A stretch of DNA of 64,000 nt, from assembly GCF_003065605.1 (NCBI RefSeq), contig NZ_CP026952.1, positions 682,001 to 746,000 on the forward strand, read 5' to 3'. The translations under genes were made by a program, and so were the position numbers. Positions 45,749 to 52,429 of this stretch are shown one piece after another; the first letter of the stretch is position 1; every line of letters begins with the position of its first letter. The stretch comes from Aeromicrobium chenweiae (GTDB taxonomy: Bacteria; Actinomycetota; Actinomycetes; Propionibacteriales; Nocardioidaceae). Below the pieces are notes generated by a model, which saw nothing but the letters and a program-made list of their open reading frames with translations, was not told where the DNA came from and did no database searches.

Positions 45749-47185
45749 ATGTCGACAGGAGAAACCGGCGACGGATCGGAGCAGGGCGTGTTGCCGATCG
45801 ATCCGGGAGCTCCTCGCAGCGCGGGGGACGAAGAGCTGACCCAACCGGTCGCTCCACCCACGAAGGCGCCCGGGCAGACGCAGCCCCAGCAGGCCCAGCC
45901 GCAAGCTGCACAGGCCCAGCCCGCGCAGCCGTCCCGGCCCCGTCCCGCGAGCATCCGCGAGGGCGTGCTGACCGTCGAGGACCACCTCGAGAAGATCCTG
46001 CGCGGCATCGGGCCCCTCGCGGCGTACGACCAGCCGCTCGTCGAGTCGCTCGGTCTGCCCCTCCACGAGGCGTTCGTGTCGCCGATGGACCTGCCGTTGT
46101 TCGACAACTCCTCGATGGACGGCTACGCGGTCCGGTCCGAGGACGTCGCCATGGCCGGCCCGGACAACCCCGTGATGCTCCCGGTGGTGGGCGAGATCCA
46201 GGCCGGGTCCGCCAAGCCGTTCGCGATCAGTGCAGGCACGGCCGTCAAGATCATGACCGGCGCGCCGATCCCGCGTGGCGCCGACGCGGTCGTGCCGCTG
46301 GAGGACACCGACCGCGGCAACGCCCGCGTGCAGATCTTCGCGTCGGCCAAGCGGGGCGACCGCATCCGGCCCCGGGGCGAGGACGTGACCAAGGGCGACA
46401 CCGTGCTGGGCGAGGGCACCGTGCTCGGTCCCCGCGAGATCGGGCTGCTGGCTGCGCTCGGGGCACCGCGGGTCAAGGCCCGGCCGCGTCCGCGGGTCGT
46501 CGTGATCTCGACCGGCAGCGAGCTGCGCGAGCCCGGCACCCACCTGGACTACGACTCGATCAACGACGGCAACAGCTACATGCTGGCCGCAGCCGTGCGT
46601 GAGGCCGGCGCGATCTGCTACCGCGTGGGGGCCGTCGACGACAACCCCCGCACGTTCCAGCGGGTCCTGTCCGAGCAGCTCGTCCGCGCCGACCTCGTCG
46701 TCACCAGCGGCGGCATCAGCAAGGGCGACCACGACGTCGTCAAGGAGACGCTGTCGGCGCTCGGCACGGTCGAGTTCAACGAGGTCGCGATGCAGCCGGG
46801 CAAGCCGCAGGGCTTCGGGCGCGTCTTCGACGAGCAGACCCCGATCATCACCCTGCCCGGCAACGCCGTGTCGGCCTACGTCTCGTTCGAGGTCTTCGTG
46901 CTCCCGGCGATCCGGCGCATGATGGGCCGCACCCCGTACCGCCGGCCGATGGTCCACGCGGTGCTCGCCTCGGACATCCGGTCACGTCCCGGTGTCCGTC
47001 AGTACGTCCGCGGCGTCTTCGAGGTCACCCACCGCGGAGCGAAGGTCACCCCGCTGGCCGGTGCCGGCTCGCACCTCGTCGGCACTCTCGCCAAGGCCAA
47101 TGCGCTCATCATCGTCGGCGAGGACCAGACCGCGCTCAACATGGGCGACACCGTCCGCACGCTCGTGCTCGACAGGCCGTTCTAG
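45749..47185 (+). CDS. glp: Gephyrin-like molybdotransferase / divisome protein Glp (MoeA family)
   Basis: A 478-residue MoeA-type protein: domains for MoeA_N, the molybdopterin-binding fold (STGSELREPG, TSGGISKGDHDVVKE, LPGNAVSAYVSFE) and domain IV (VRQYVRGVF). MoeA inserts molybdate into molybdopterin. Its place after the UGPase and before rimJ and the glpR-like gene matches Glp of Corynebacterium, which binds FtsZ and the receptor GlpR. Residues 1-65 form an unusual Pro/Gln-rich disordered extension (TQPQQAQPQAAQ). It is followed by moaC in a TAGTG overlap. It may serve cofactor synthesis, division or both. Confidence 0.87.
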   Translation: MSTGETGDGSEQGVLPIDPGAPRSAGDEELTQPVAPPTKAPGQTQPQQAQPQAAQAQPAQPSRPRPASIREGVLTVEDHLEKILRGIGPLAAYDQPLVESLGLPLHEAFVSPMDLPLFDNSSMDGYAVRSEDVAMAGPDNPVMLPVVGEIQAGSAKPFAISAGTAVKIMTGAPIPRGADAVVPLEDTDRGNARVQIFASAKRGDRIRPRGEDVTKGDTVLGEGTVLGPREIGLLAALGAPRVKARPRPRVVVISTGSELREPGTHLDYDSINDGNSYMLAAAVREAGAICYRVGAVDDNPRTFQRVLSEQLVRADLVVTSGGISKGDHDVVKETLSALGTVEFNEVAMQPGKPQGFGRVFDEQTPIITLPGNAVSAYVSFEVFVLPAIRRMMGRTPYRRPMVHAVLASDIRSRPGVRQYVRGVFEVTHRGAKVTPLAGAGSHLVGTLAKANALIIVGEDQTALNMGDTVRTLVLDRPF

Positions 47186-47670
47186 TGGCCGACCGGCTGA
47201 CCCACGTCGACGAGTCCGGCGCGGCCCGCATGGTCGACGTGACCGCGAAGGACGTCACCGCCCGGACGGCGACCGCCCGCGGCCGGGTCGAGATCAGCGA
47301 CGAGGTCGTCACGCTGCTGCAGGGCGACGGCGTGCCGAAGGGCGACGCCCTCGCGGTCGCGCGCATCGCCGGCATCATGGCGACCAAGCGCACGCCCGAC
47401 CTCATCCCGTTGTGCCACCCGCTGGCGATCGGTGGCGTCGAGGTCGACCTCGAGGTGGAGACCTCGCCCCAGGGTCAGGGCGCGGTCCTGATCCGGGCCA
47501 CCGTGCGCACGGCCGACCGCACGGGCGTGGAGATGGAGGCGCTGACCGCGGTCAGCGTCGCGGCGCTGACGGTCGTCGACATGGTCAAGGCGGTCGACAA
47601 GCTCGCGCGCATCACCGACATCGAGGTCGTCGCGAAGTCCGGCGGCAAGAGCGGCGACTGGCAGCGATGA
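47185..47670 (+). CDS. moaC: Cyclic pyranopterin monophosphate synthase
   Basis: A 161-residue enzyme acting with MoaA in the first step of molybdenum cofactor synthesis. LTHVDESGAARMVDVTAKD opens it, then ATKRTPDLIPLCHPL (the His-containing active site) and TGVEMEALTAVSVAALTVVDMVKAVDK with catalytic Asp and Lys. GTG start overlaps the glp stop (TAGTG), and the end overlaps mog (ATGA). moaA is not in the window. Confidence 0.95.
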   Translation: MADRLTHVDESGAARMVDVTAKDVTARTATARGRVEISDEVVTLLQGDGVPKGDALAVARIAGIMATKRTPDLIPLCHPLAIGGVEVDLEVETSPQGQGAVLIRATVRTADRTGVEMEALTAVSVAALTVVDMVKAVDKLARITDIEVVAKSGGKSGDWQR

Positions 47671-48164
47671 GCGGCTCCCGGCGGGCGGCCGTCGTCGTCG
47701 CGTCCAACCGGGCCGCGGCCGGGGTGTACGAGGACGAGACCGGACCGCTGATCGTCGAGGCGCTGGCGGCGTGGGGCTTCGAGGTCGGACCGCCCGTCGT
47801 CGTCGGTGACGGCGACCCGGTCGCCCTCGCGATCGCCGCGGCGCTCGCCGACGGGGTCTCCGCCGTCGTCACGACCGGCGGCACCGGCATCAACCCGACG
47901 GACAGCACGCCCGAGGCGACCCGTCCGCTGCTCGACCGCGAGCTGCCCGGCGTCGCGGAGGCCATGCGAGCACGTGGTGTCGCCGCCGGCGTGCCCACTG
48001 CCGCCCTCTCGCGAGGTCTCGCAGGCGTCGCGGGCAACGCGATCGTCGTCAACCTCCCGGGGTCCCGCGGCGGGGTCAAGGACGGGCTGGCCGTGCTCGC
48101 CGAGATCCTGCCGCACGCCGTGGACCAGCTGCACGGCGGCGACCACCCGCGGAGCGAGCCCTGA
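47667..48164 (+). CDS. mog: Molybdopterin adenylyltransferase-type protein (MogA/MoaB)
   Basis: A 165-residue MPT-binding protein that activates molybdopterin by adenylylation. VVVASNRAAAGVYEDETGP is the start of the fold, VVTTGGTGINPTDSTPEAT the conserved GGTG-PxD motif, and LPGSRGGVKDGL the phosphate loop. ATGA overlap with moaC. It lies in the same run of coupled genes as glp, so cofactor synthesis genes have been placed inside a block that in Corynebacterium holds only galU, glp, rimJ and glpR. Confidence 0.93.
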   Translation: MSGSRRAAVVVASNRAAAGVYEDETGPLIVEALAAWGFEVGPPVVVGDGDPVALAIAAALADGVSAVVTTGGTGINPTDSTPEATRPLLDRELPGVAEAMRARGVAAGVPTAALSRGLAGVAGNAIVVNLPGSRGGVKDGLAVLAEILPHAVDQLHGGDHPRSEP

Positions 48165-48772
48165 GCCCGGGCTGGCCCGTCGAGCTGCGGCACGGCTCGG
48201 TGGGGGTCCGACCGGTGCGGCGTCGTGACGCGCGGGCGTGGGCGCGGCTGCGCAGCGAGAACGCCGAGTGGCTGGGTCCGTGGGAGGCCACGCTGCCGCG
48301 TGAGGCCGGCAGTCCTGCGAGCTCGTACGTCGGCATGATCAGCACGCTGCGCCGGAGGGCGCGGCAGGGCCACGCGATGCCCTTCGCGCTGACCTGGGAC
48401 GGGGAGCTCGTCGGGATGCTCACCGTGAACGGCATCACCTGGGGCTCGGCCCGCTGGGCCAACCTGGGCTACTGGGTCTCGCGCAGCCACGCGGGTCGGG
48501 GCATCACGCCCACCGCGGTCGCCCTCGTCTGCGACCACCTGCTCACCACGGTGGGACTGCACCGCATCGAGATCGCGATCCGGCCCGAGAACGGCGCGAG
48601 CCTGCGGGTCGTCGAGAAGCTCGGCTTCAGCGAGGTCGGGGTGGCCCGGCGGTTCCTGCACATCGCGGGGGAGTGGCGCGATCACCGGATCTTCCAGGTC
48701 CTGGCCGAGGACGTGCCGGGCGGGCTGATGGCCCGGCTCCAGGCCCCCGGTGCGGCCCCGGACGCGTCCTGA
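48161..48772 (+). CDS. RimJ-like GNAT N-acetyltransferase
   Basis: About 190-203 residues, GNAT fold. VRPVRRRDARAWARLRSENAEWLGPWEATLP starts the family domain, LTVNGITWGSARWANLGYWVSRSHAGRGITPTAVAL holds the acetyl-CoA loop (key residues HAGRGIT), and NGASLRVVEKLGF closes it. RimJ-type enzymes acetylate protein N-termini. Only GTG 48200 is a standard start. Homologues begin earlier with a WPV-L--G pattern, which is also present here from CTG 48161, whose G and T overlap the mog stop (CTGA). I therefore list the longer form as likely. Position matches rimJ in the glp block. Confidence 0.82.
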   Translation: MSPGWPVELRHGSVGVRPVRRRDARAWARLRSENAEWLGPWEATLPREAGSPASSYVGMISTLRRRARQGHAMPFALTWDGELVGMLTVNGITWGSARWANLGYWVSRSHAGRGITPTAVALVCDHLLTTVGLHRIEIAIRPENGASLRVVEKLGFSEVGVARRFLHIAGEWRDHRIFQVLAEDVPGGLMARLQAPGAAPDAS

Positions 48773-48840
48773 GCCGACCTTTTCGGGCCCCGACCACATC
48801 CGCCACAGAAGTTCTCCTGCGACACACGCGGCGGGTGCGC

Positions 48841-48868
48841 CTGAACGGGGTCGCGACGGCCTACCGTT
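48841..48868 (+). promoter_or_regulatory. Leaderless promoter of the glpR-like gene
   Basis: CTGAAC (48841-48846), 16 bp, then TACCGT (48863-48868). The predicted +1 is base 48875, the G of the GTG start. It allows expression separate from the upstream glp operon. Confidence 0.5.
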
Positions 48869-48874
48869 TTGACC

Positions 48875-49792
48875 GTGGGTCCGAGCAGTGGGTTGATCAT
48901 CGCGTTCGTCGTCGTTGTCTGGGCGGCGTACTTCATTCCGCTTGCCCTGCGCCGCTATGACGACGCCACCAAGAACGAGTCCATCGAGACGACCGGCGCA
49001 CTCAGCCGCGTCATCACGAAGCCGCAGCCCGCGGCCGCACCTGCGGCCCCGTCTGCGCGGGCGACCGCCGACACGCCGGCCGCCAAGACTGCAACCGCCA
49101 AGACTGCGACCGCCAAGACTGCACCGGCCGAGAAGGCGGCGCCCGAGCGCGCCCTCGACCGACCGGCCGCCCGGCTCGCCGCACGCCGCCGCCGTCGCAC
49201 CCTCCTGACCCTGCTGGGCCTCACCGCCGTCGTCGTCGCGCTCGCCGTGGCGAGTGTCCTGCCGATGCCGGCGATCGCAGCCCCCGTCGCGCTGGTCGCT
49301 GCGTGGCTCGTGGCCTGCCGCATCCAGGTGCGGGGCGAGCGAGGCATCGCGCGCGACAAGAAGCCGCGTGCCACCGCCGACACGTCCCGGCCGGCCGCTC
49401 GTACCGGCGCGAAGGGCAAGGCGAAGTCCAGCCCCAAGGCCAAGCCCGTCTCCTCGGCGGACGAGGAGACGATCATCGTCTCCGGCCTCTTCGAGGACAT
49501 CGACCCGGGCCGCAAGCACGAGATGGAGGTCGTCGACCTCGAGGCGGACGCCCTGGACGACCAGATCGTCATCGCGGTGCCGTCGATCTCGTCCTCCGGC
49601 GACGCTTTGTGGGACCCGCTGCCCGTCACCCTGCCGACATACGTCACCAAGCCGCGGGCCGGCCGCACGGTCCGCACGATCGACTTCTCCCAGCCCAACA
49701 CCTGGACCTCCGGACACATCGAGGGCGAGGATGTCGAGCTGCCGAAGCGGGTCGACGACGCGGGAGAGGAACGCCGCGCGGTGGGCCACTGA
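48875..49792 (+). CDS. glpR: GlpR/SepX-like membrane protein (divisome receptor)
   Basis: A 305-residue protein. Residues 1-25 hold a membrane helix followed by YFIPLALRRYDDATKNES, a pattern of AAY..P..LRR.D that opens the Corynebacterium Glp receptor GlpR and Streptomyces SepX. A long Ala/Thr/Lys linker (about 45-100, with repeats of TAKTA) leads to two more hydrophobic stretches (about 105-145). An acidic C-terminal region with RTIDFSQPNTWTSG and EDVELPKRVDD ends it, plausibly the part that contacts Glp. Established role of relatives: linking FtsZ and gephyrin-like Glp to the membrane during septation. Position after glp and rimJ agrees. Confidence 0.78.
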   Translation: MGPSSGLIIAFVVVVWAAYFIPLALRRYDDATKNESIETTGALSRVITKPQPAAAPAAPSARATADTPAAKTATAKTATAKTAPAEKAAPERALDRPAARLAARRRRRTLLTLLGLTAVVVALAVASVLPMPAIAAPVALVAAWLVACRIQVRGERGIARDKKPRATADTSRPAARTGAKGKAKSSPKAKPVSSADEETIIVSGLFEDIDPGRKHEMEVVDLEADALDDQIVIAVPSISSSGDALWDPLPVTLPTYVTKPRAGRTVRTIDFSQPNTWTSGHIEGEDVELPKRVDDAGEERRAVGH

Positions 49793-49805
49793 AGGGCCTG
49801 ATAAA

Positions 49806-49840
49806 GTTGCGGAGCACTCGCACGGTGAGTGCACCGCAAC
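49806..49840 (+). terminator. Hairpin between glpR and tRNA-Ala
   Basis: GTTGCGG-A-GCACTC, loop GCACGGT, GAGTGC-A-CCGCAAC: 7 plus 6 bp around one A-A mismatch. It ends 9 bp before the tRNA. It could terminate glpR or belong to the leader of the tRNA transcript, since TGATAAAGT at 49799-49807 looks like an extended -10. Confidence 0.5.
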
Positions 49841-49849
49841 ACAAGACCT

Positions 49850-49925
49850 GGGGCATTGGCGCAGTTGGTAGCGCGCTTCGTTCGCATCGAAGAGGTCAGG
49901 AGTTCGAATCTCCTATGCTCCACCA
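49850..49925 (+). tRNA. tRNA-Ala, anticodon CGC
   Basis: Acceptor GGGGCAT pairs with ATGCTCC (one G-U), D-arm GCGCAGTTGGTAGCGC, anticodon stem CTTCG/CGAAG with loop TTCGCAT (anticodon CGC, reading GCG), T-arm AGGAGTTCGAATCTCCT. Discriminator A at 49922 and encoded CCA at 49923-49925. Confidence 0.95.
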
Positions 49926-49927
49926 GT

Positions 49928-49959
49928 AGAAGGCCCGACCGTCACCGGTCGGGCCTTCT
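49928..49959 (+). terminator. tRNA-Ala terminator
   Basis: AGAAGGCCCGACCG with its complement forms a perfect 14-bp stem closed by the loop TCAC, three bases after the CCA. No poly-T follows. The sequence is not repeated elsewhere in the window as far as I can see. Confidence 0.85.
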
Positions 49960-49980
49960 CGCATTTCCGGGACATGGGCC

Positions 49981-50094
49981 GTGCGGGACGAGGCGCTGCG
50001 GCAGGCGATCGATGAGGCGAGGAAGCGGCAGGCAGCGGTGGACGGCCTCGACGAACGGCTCAGCGGGGACTCGGACGCGGCCGCCGGCGGCTAG
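49981..50094 (+). CDS. Possible small protein (37 residues)
   Basis: Within the 340-bp gap between the tRNA and the pilus operon, GTG 49981 opens a frame of 37 codons: a charged helix-like stretch RDEALRQAIDEARKRQAAVDG then ERLSGDSDAAAGG. Base composition by codon position looks coding, but there is no clear ribosome site and I recognise no family. It may equally be noise. Confidence 0.3.
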   Translation: MRDEALRQAIDEARKRQAAVDGLDERLSGDSDAAAGG

Positions 50095-50136
50095 GTCATG
50101 AGCGGTGGGTCCGCCGGATGAAAGCATGGTCGTGAC

Positions 50137-50199
50137 GAACTGTCTTTCATAGTTCTTTCGGACCATTTCTCGTCCAAATGACAATGGGACCTTAGTCCC
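50137..50199 (+). promoter_or_regulatory. Tad/Flp operon control region with DosR-like box
   Basis: GGGAC-CTTA-GTCCC at 50186-50199 is a perfect palindrome. It differs at one base from the core of the published DosR/DevR box (GGGACTWWAGTCCC), a NarL-type response-regulator site. A degenerate half repeat (GGACTTAGGT) follows directly. Upstream are GAACT-N9-AGTTC (50137-50155) and GGAC-N8-GTCC (50160-50175). TAGGTT at 50205-50210 could be a -10 without a proper -35, which fits an activator-dependent promoter. The flp start is 69 bp after the box. Confidence 0.5.
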
Positions 50200-50267
50200 G
50201 GACTTAGGTTTCCTCGTTGGGAGCCGCCGCCCGACCCGGGCCGGCGCACAACGCATGAGGGAGCACC

Positions 50268-50465
50268 ATGTCCAAGTTCAGCTACGCCCTTGCCTTCATC
50301 TCGGCCACGATGTTCCAGGCCAAGGATCGCCGTGAGGAGAAGGGCGCCACCGCAGTCGAGTACGGCCTGCTCGTGGCCCTGATCGCCGGGGTCATCATCG
50401 CTGTAGTCGCCCTGTTGGGTAAGGACATCAACACGCAGTTCACGAAGATCACGGATCAGCTCTGA
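50268..50465 (+). CDS. flp: Flp/Fap-type pilin
   Basis: A 65-residue type IVb pilin, major subunit of the Tad pilus. It has a 26-residue hydrophilic leader ending in the prepilin-peptidase site Gly26/Ala27, then ATAVEYGLLVALIAGVIIAVVALL with Glu31 (mature position 5) and Tyr32 as in Flp1. A C-terminal tail of about 15 residues follows. The prepilin peptidase itself is not in this operon. GGGAG precedes the ATG. A strong hairpin behind it probably sets its mRNA level above that of the assembly genes. Confidence 0.93.
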   Translation: MSKFSYALAFISATMFQAKDRREEKGATAVEYGLLVALIAGVIIAVVALLGKDINTQFTKITDQL

Positions 50466-50476
50466 TCCCTCCGCGG

Positions 50477-50532
50477 CCCGCTCGAGCGGGTCGCCACGCG
50501 GTGCGGCAGATGAGGGATCTGCCGCACCGCGT
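50477..50532 (+). terminator. Double hairpin between pilin gene and cpaB
   Basis: CCCGCTCGAGCGGG (50477-50490) is a 14-base self-complementary dyad. It is followed by a 16-bp perfect stem (50496-50511 with 50517-50532, core GCGGTGCGGCAGAT) and a 5-base loop GAGGG. It lies 12-31 bp after the flp stop inside the operon. Partial termination or protection of the pilin mRNA from 3' decay would both raise pilin over assembly proteins. Confidence 0.75.
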
Positions 50533-50561
50533 CCCCTGCTTCAAGTCCTGAGGGAGACGAC

Positions 50562-51236
50562 GTGAAGAAGCAATACCTGGCGGTCGCCGTGGCCGTGCTG
50601 CTGGCCGTGCTCGGCGTCGCGGCGCTGGTGTCGTACGCGAACGGTGCCGACGACCGTGCGTTCGAGGGCACCGAGATGGTCCCCGTGCTGCGCGCGACCG
50701 CCGACGTCCCGGCGGGCACGCCGGTCAGCGAGCTGTCGGACAGCCTGGAGACCGCCCGCGTGCCCCGTGCAGCGCTCGTGCCCGGAGCGGTCACGAGCCT
50801 GGACGACCTGGCCGGCCAGGTCGCCGTCGTCGCGCTGGTGCCGGGCGATCAGCTCAGCACCGCCAAGCTCGGCGCGGCCGAGACGGTCAAGGAGGACCTG
50901 ACGCTCTCCAAGGGCATGCAGGAGCTGACGATCCCCGTCTCCGGTGCCCGCTTGGTCGGTGGGGCGGTGAAGGCCGGGGACCGGGTCGGGGTGTTCTCCA
51001 GCTACGACGGGGCCACCGGCAACCCCATCAACAACCTGCTCGTGCTCCGGGTCGACAACGGCGTGGCCGGGGCCGAGGACGCGGCCGGGACCCTTGTGAC
51101 GGTGGCAGTCAAGACCCTCGACGCCGAGAAGCTCGTCCACACGCTCGAGTTCGGCAAGATCTGGCTGAGCAAGCAGAACGACGACACCGACACCCGCGGT
51201 GGCAAGGCGATCACGTCGAAGGACGTCCTGTCATGA
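50562..51236 (+). CDS. cpaB: Tad pilus assembly protein CpaB/RcpC
   Basis: A 224-residue protein with one N-terminal membrane helix and an SAF domain (VPVLRATADVPAGTPVSELSDSLETARVP), then a RcpC-like C-terminal part (ELTIPVSGARLVGGAVKAGDRVGVFSSY). It is expected to stabilise the pilus at the cell surface. GTG start 50562, 97 bp after flp. The end overlaps the next gene (ATGA). Confidence 0.9.
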   Translation: MKKQYLAVAVAVLLAVLGVAALVSYANGADDRAFEGTEMVPVLRATADVPAGTPVSELSDSLETARVPRAALVPGAVTSLDDLAGQVAVVALVPGDQLSTAKLGAAETVKEDLTLSKGMQELTIPVSGARLVGGAVKAGDRVGVFSSYDGATGNPINNLLVLRVDNGVAGAEDAAGTLVTVAVKTLDAEKLVHTLEFGKIWLSKQNDDTDTRGGKAITSKDVLS

Positions 51237-52429
51237 GCATCGCACTGATCGTGGGCGCCGACGACGAGACCGCAGCGCGGATGAGCGCGGCGATCGGCCA
51301 CCAGGCCGTGGCGCTGTCGGTCGAGTCGGTCTCCAGCACGTCCGCCAGCCTGCTGCGCGGTCTCGACCCCGTGACGCTGCCCGAGGCGATCGTCTTCAGC
51401 TCGGCGCTGCCGGTCGCACGGTCGCTGAGCATGGCGGCCGAGGTGCACGCGGTCCGGCCGGACATCGACATGGTGCTGATCGCCGCGGTCGAGAAGGAGA
51501 CCATGCTCGACGCGATGCGCGTCGGCATCCGCGACCTGGGCGCGTCGCTCGACGACCCGTCGGTGCTGGCGGGCCTGCGGGACCGGCTCGACGCGCGGGC
51601 CGACGCCGGTCGCGCCGCAGCGACGTCGCCGGTCGCCGCGGCAGCGCCCACCGAGTTCACGTCGCGGACCATCACCGTGCTGTCGCCGAAGGGCGGGGTC
51701 GGCAAGACGAGCATCTCCAGCAACCTCGCCGTCGCCCTGGCCCGGGAGGCGCCGATGGAGACGGTGCTGGTCGACCTCGACCTGCAGTTCGGGGACCTGA
51801 CGACCGTCCTGGACCTGAAGCCGACGTACACGCTGAAGGACGCGTTCGGTCTGGGCGCACGGGACAACCTGCTGCTGAAGACCTACCTCACCGTCCACTC
51901 CGCCGGCTTCTACGTGCTGTGCGGCGCGGACTCCCCGGCGGCGAACGACAAGGTGACCGGGGAGCAGGTGGCGCAGCTGATCCGCCAGCTGCAGGACCAG
52001 TTCCGCTACGTGGTCATCGACACCGCGGCGGGCCTGGACGACGCGACCCTCGCGGCCCTGGAGTGCACGGACGACGCGGTCATCGTCACGACGATGGACG
52101 TCGCCTGCCTGCGCAGCGTGCAGCGGGAGATGCAGCTGCTGACCGAGCTGGGCCTGCTGCCTGCGTCGCAGCACGTCGTGGTGAACTTCGCCGACAAGGC
52201 CTCCGGCCTGCGCATCAAGGACGTCGAGGCCGTGCTGGGTGCGCCGGTCGACGTCGTGCTGCCCCGCAGCAAGGACATCCCGATCGCCTCGAACCGCGGC
52301 GTCCCGGTCCTGGTCAGCTCGAAGTCCGGGCCGTTCGTGAAGTCGATCAAGGTCCTCGGCAAGCGCATCTTCACCGGCGCCCGCGTCGCGGAGTCCCGGC
52401 GCGGGCACAAGCGGCTGGAGGTCGTGTGA
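51233..52429 (+). CDS. cpaE: Tad localisation ATPase TadZ/CpaE
   Basis: A 398-residue protein: an N-terminal receiver-like domain (about 1-125) without the phosphoacceptor pattern, then a ParA/MinD ATPase domain with deviant Walker A LSPKGGVGKTS (Lys158), DLDLQFGDL and VVIDTAAGLDD. TadZ/CpaE positions the pilus machine at its cell site. ATGA and GTGA overlaps tie it to cpaB and tadA. Confidence 0.92.
   Translation: MSIALIVGADDETAARMSAAIGHQAVALSVESVSSTSASLLRGLDPVTLPEAIVFSSALPVARSLSMAAEVHAVRPDIDMVLIAAVEKETMLDAMRVGIRDLGASLDDPSVLAGLRDRLDARADAGRAAATSPVAAAAPTEFTSRTITVLSPKGGVGKTSISSNLAVALAREAPMETVLVDLDLQFGDLTTVLDLKPTYTLKDAFGLGARDNLLLKTYLTVHSAGFYVLCGADSPAANDKVTGEQVAQLIRQLQDQFRYVVIDTAAGLDDATLAALECTDDAVIVTTMDVACLRSVQREMQLLTELGLLPASQHVVVNFADKASGLRIKDVEAVLGAPVDVVLPRSKDIPIASNRGVPVLVSSKSGPFVKSIKVLGKRIFTGARVAESRRGHKRLEVV

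Noticed and set aside
45749-48164. Reading glp, moaC and mog only as a plain molybdenum cofactor operon
   Set aside because: The flanking UGPase, rimJ-like and glpR-like genes reproduce the Corynebacterium division block, so a simple cofactor label would hide information.
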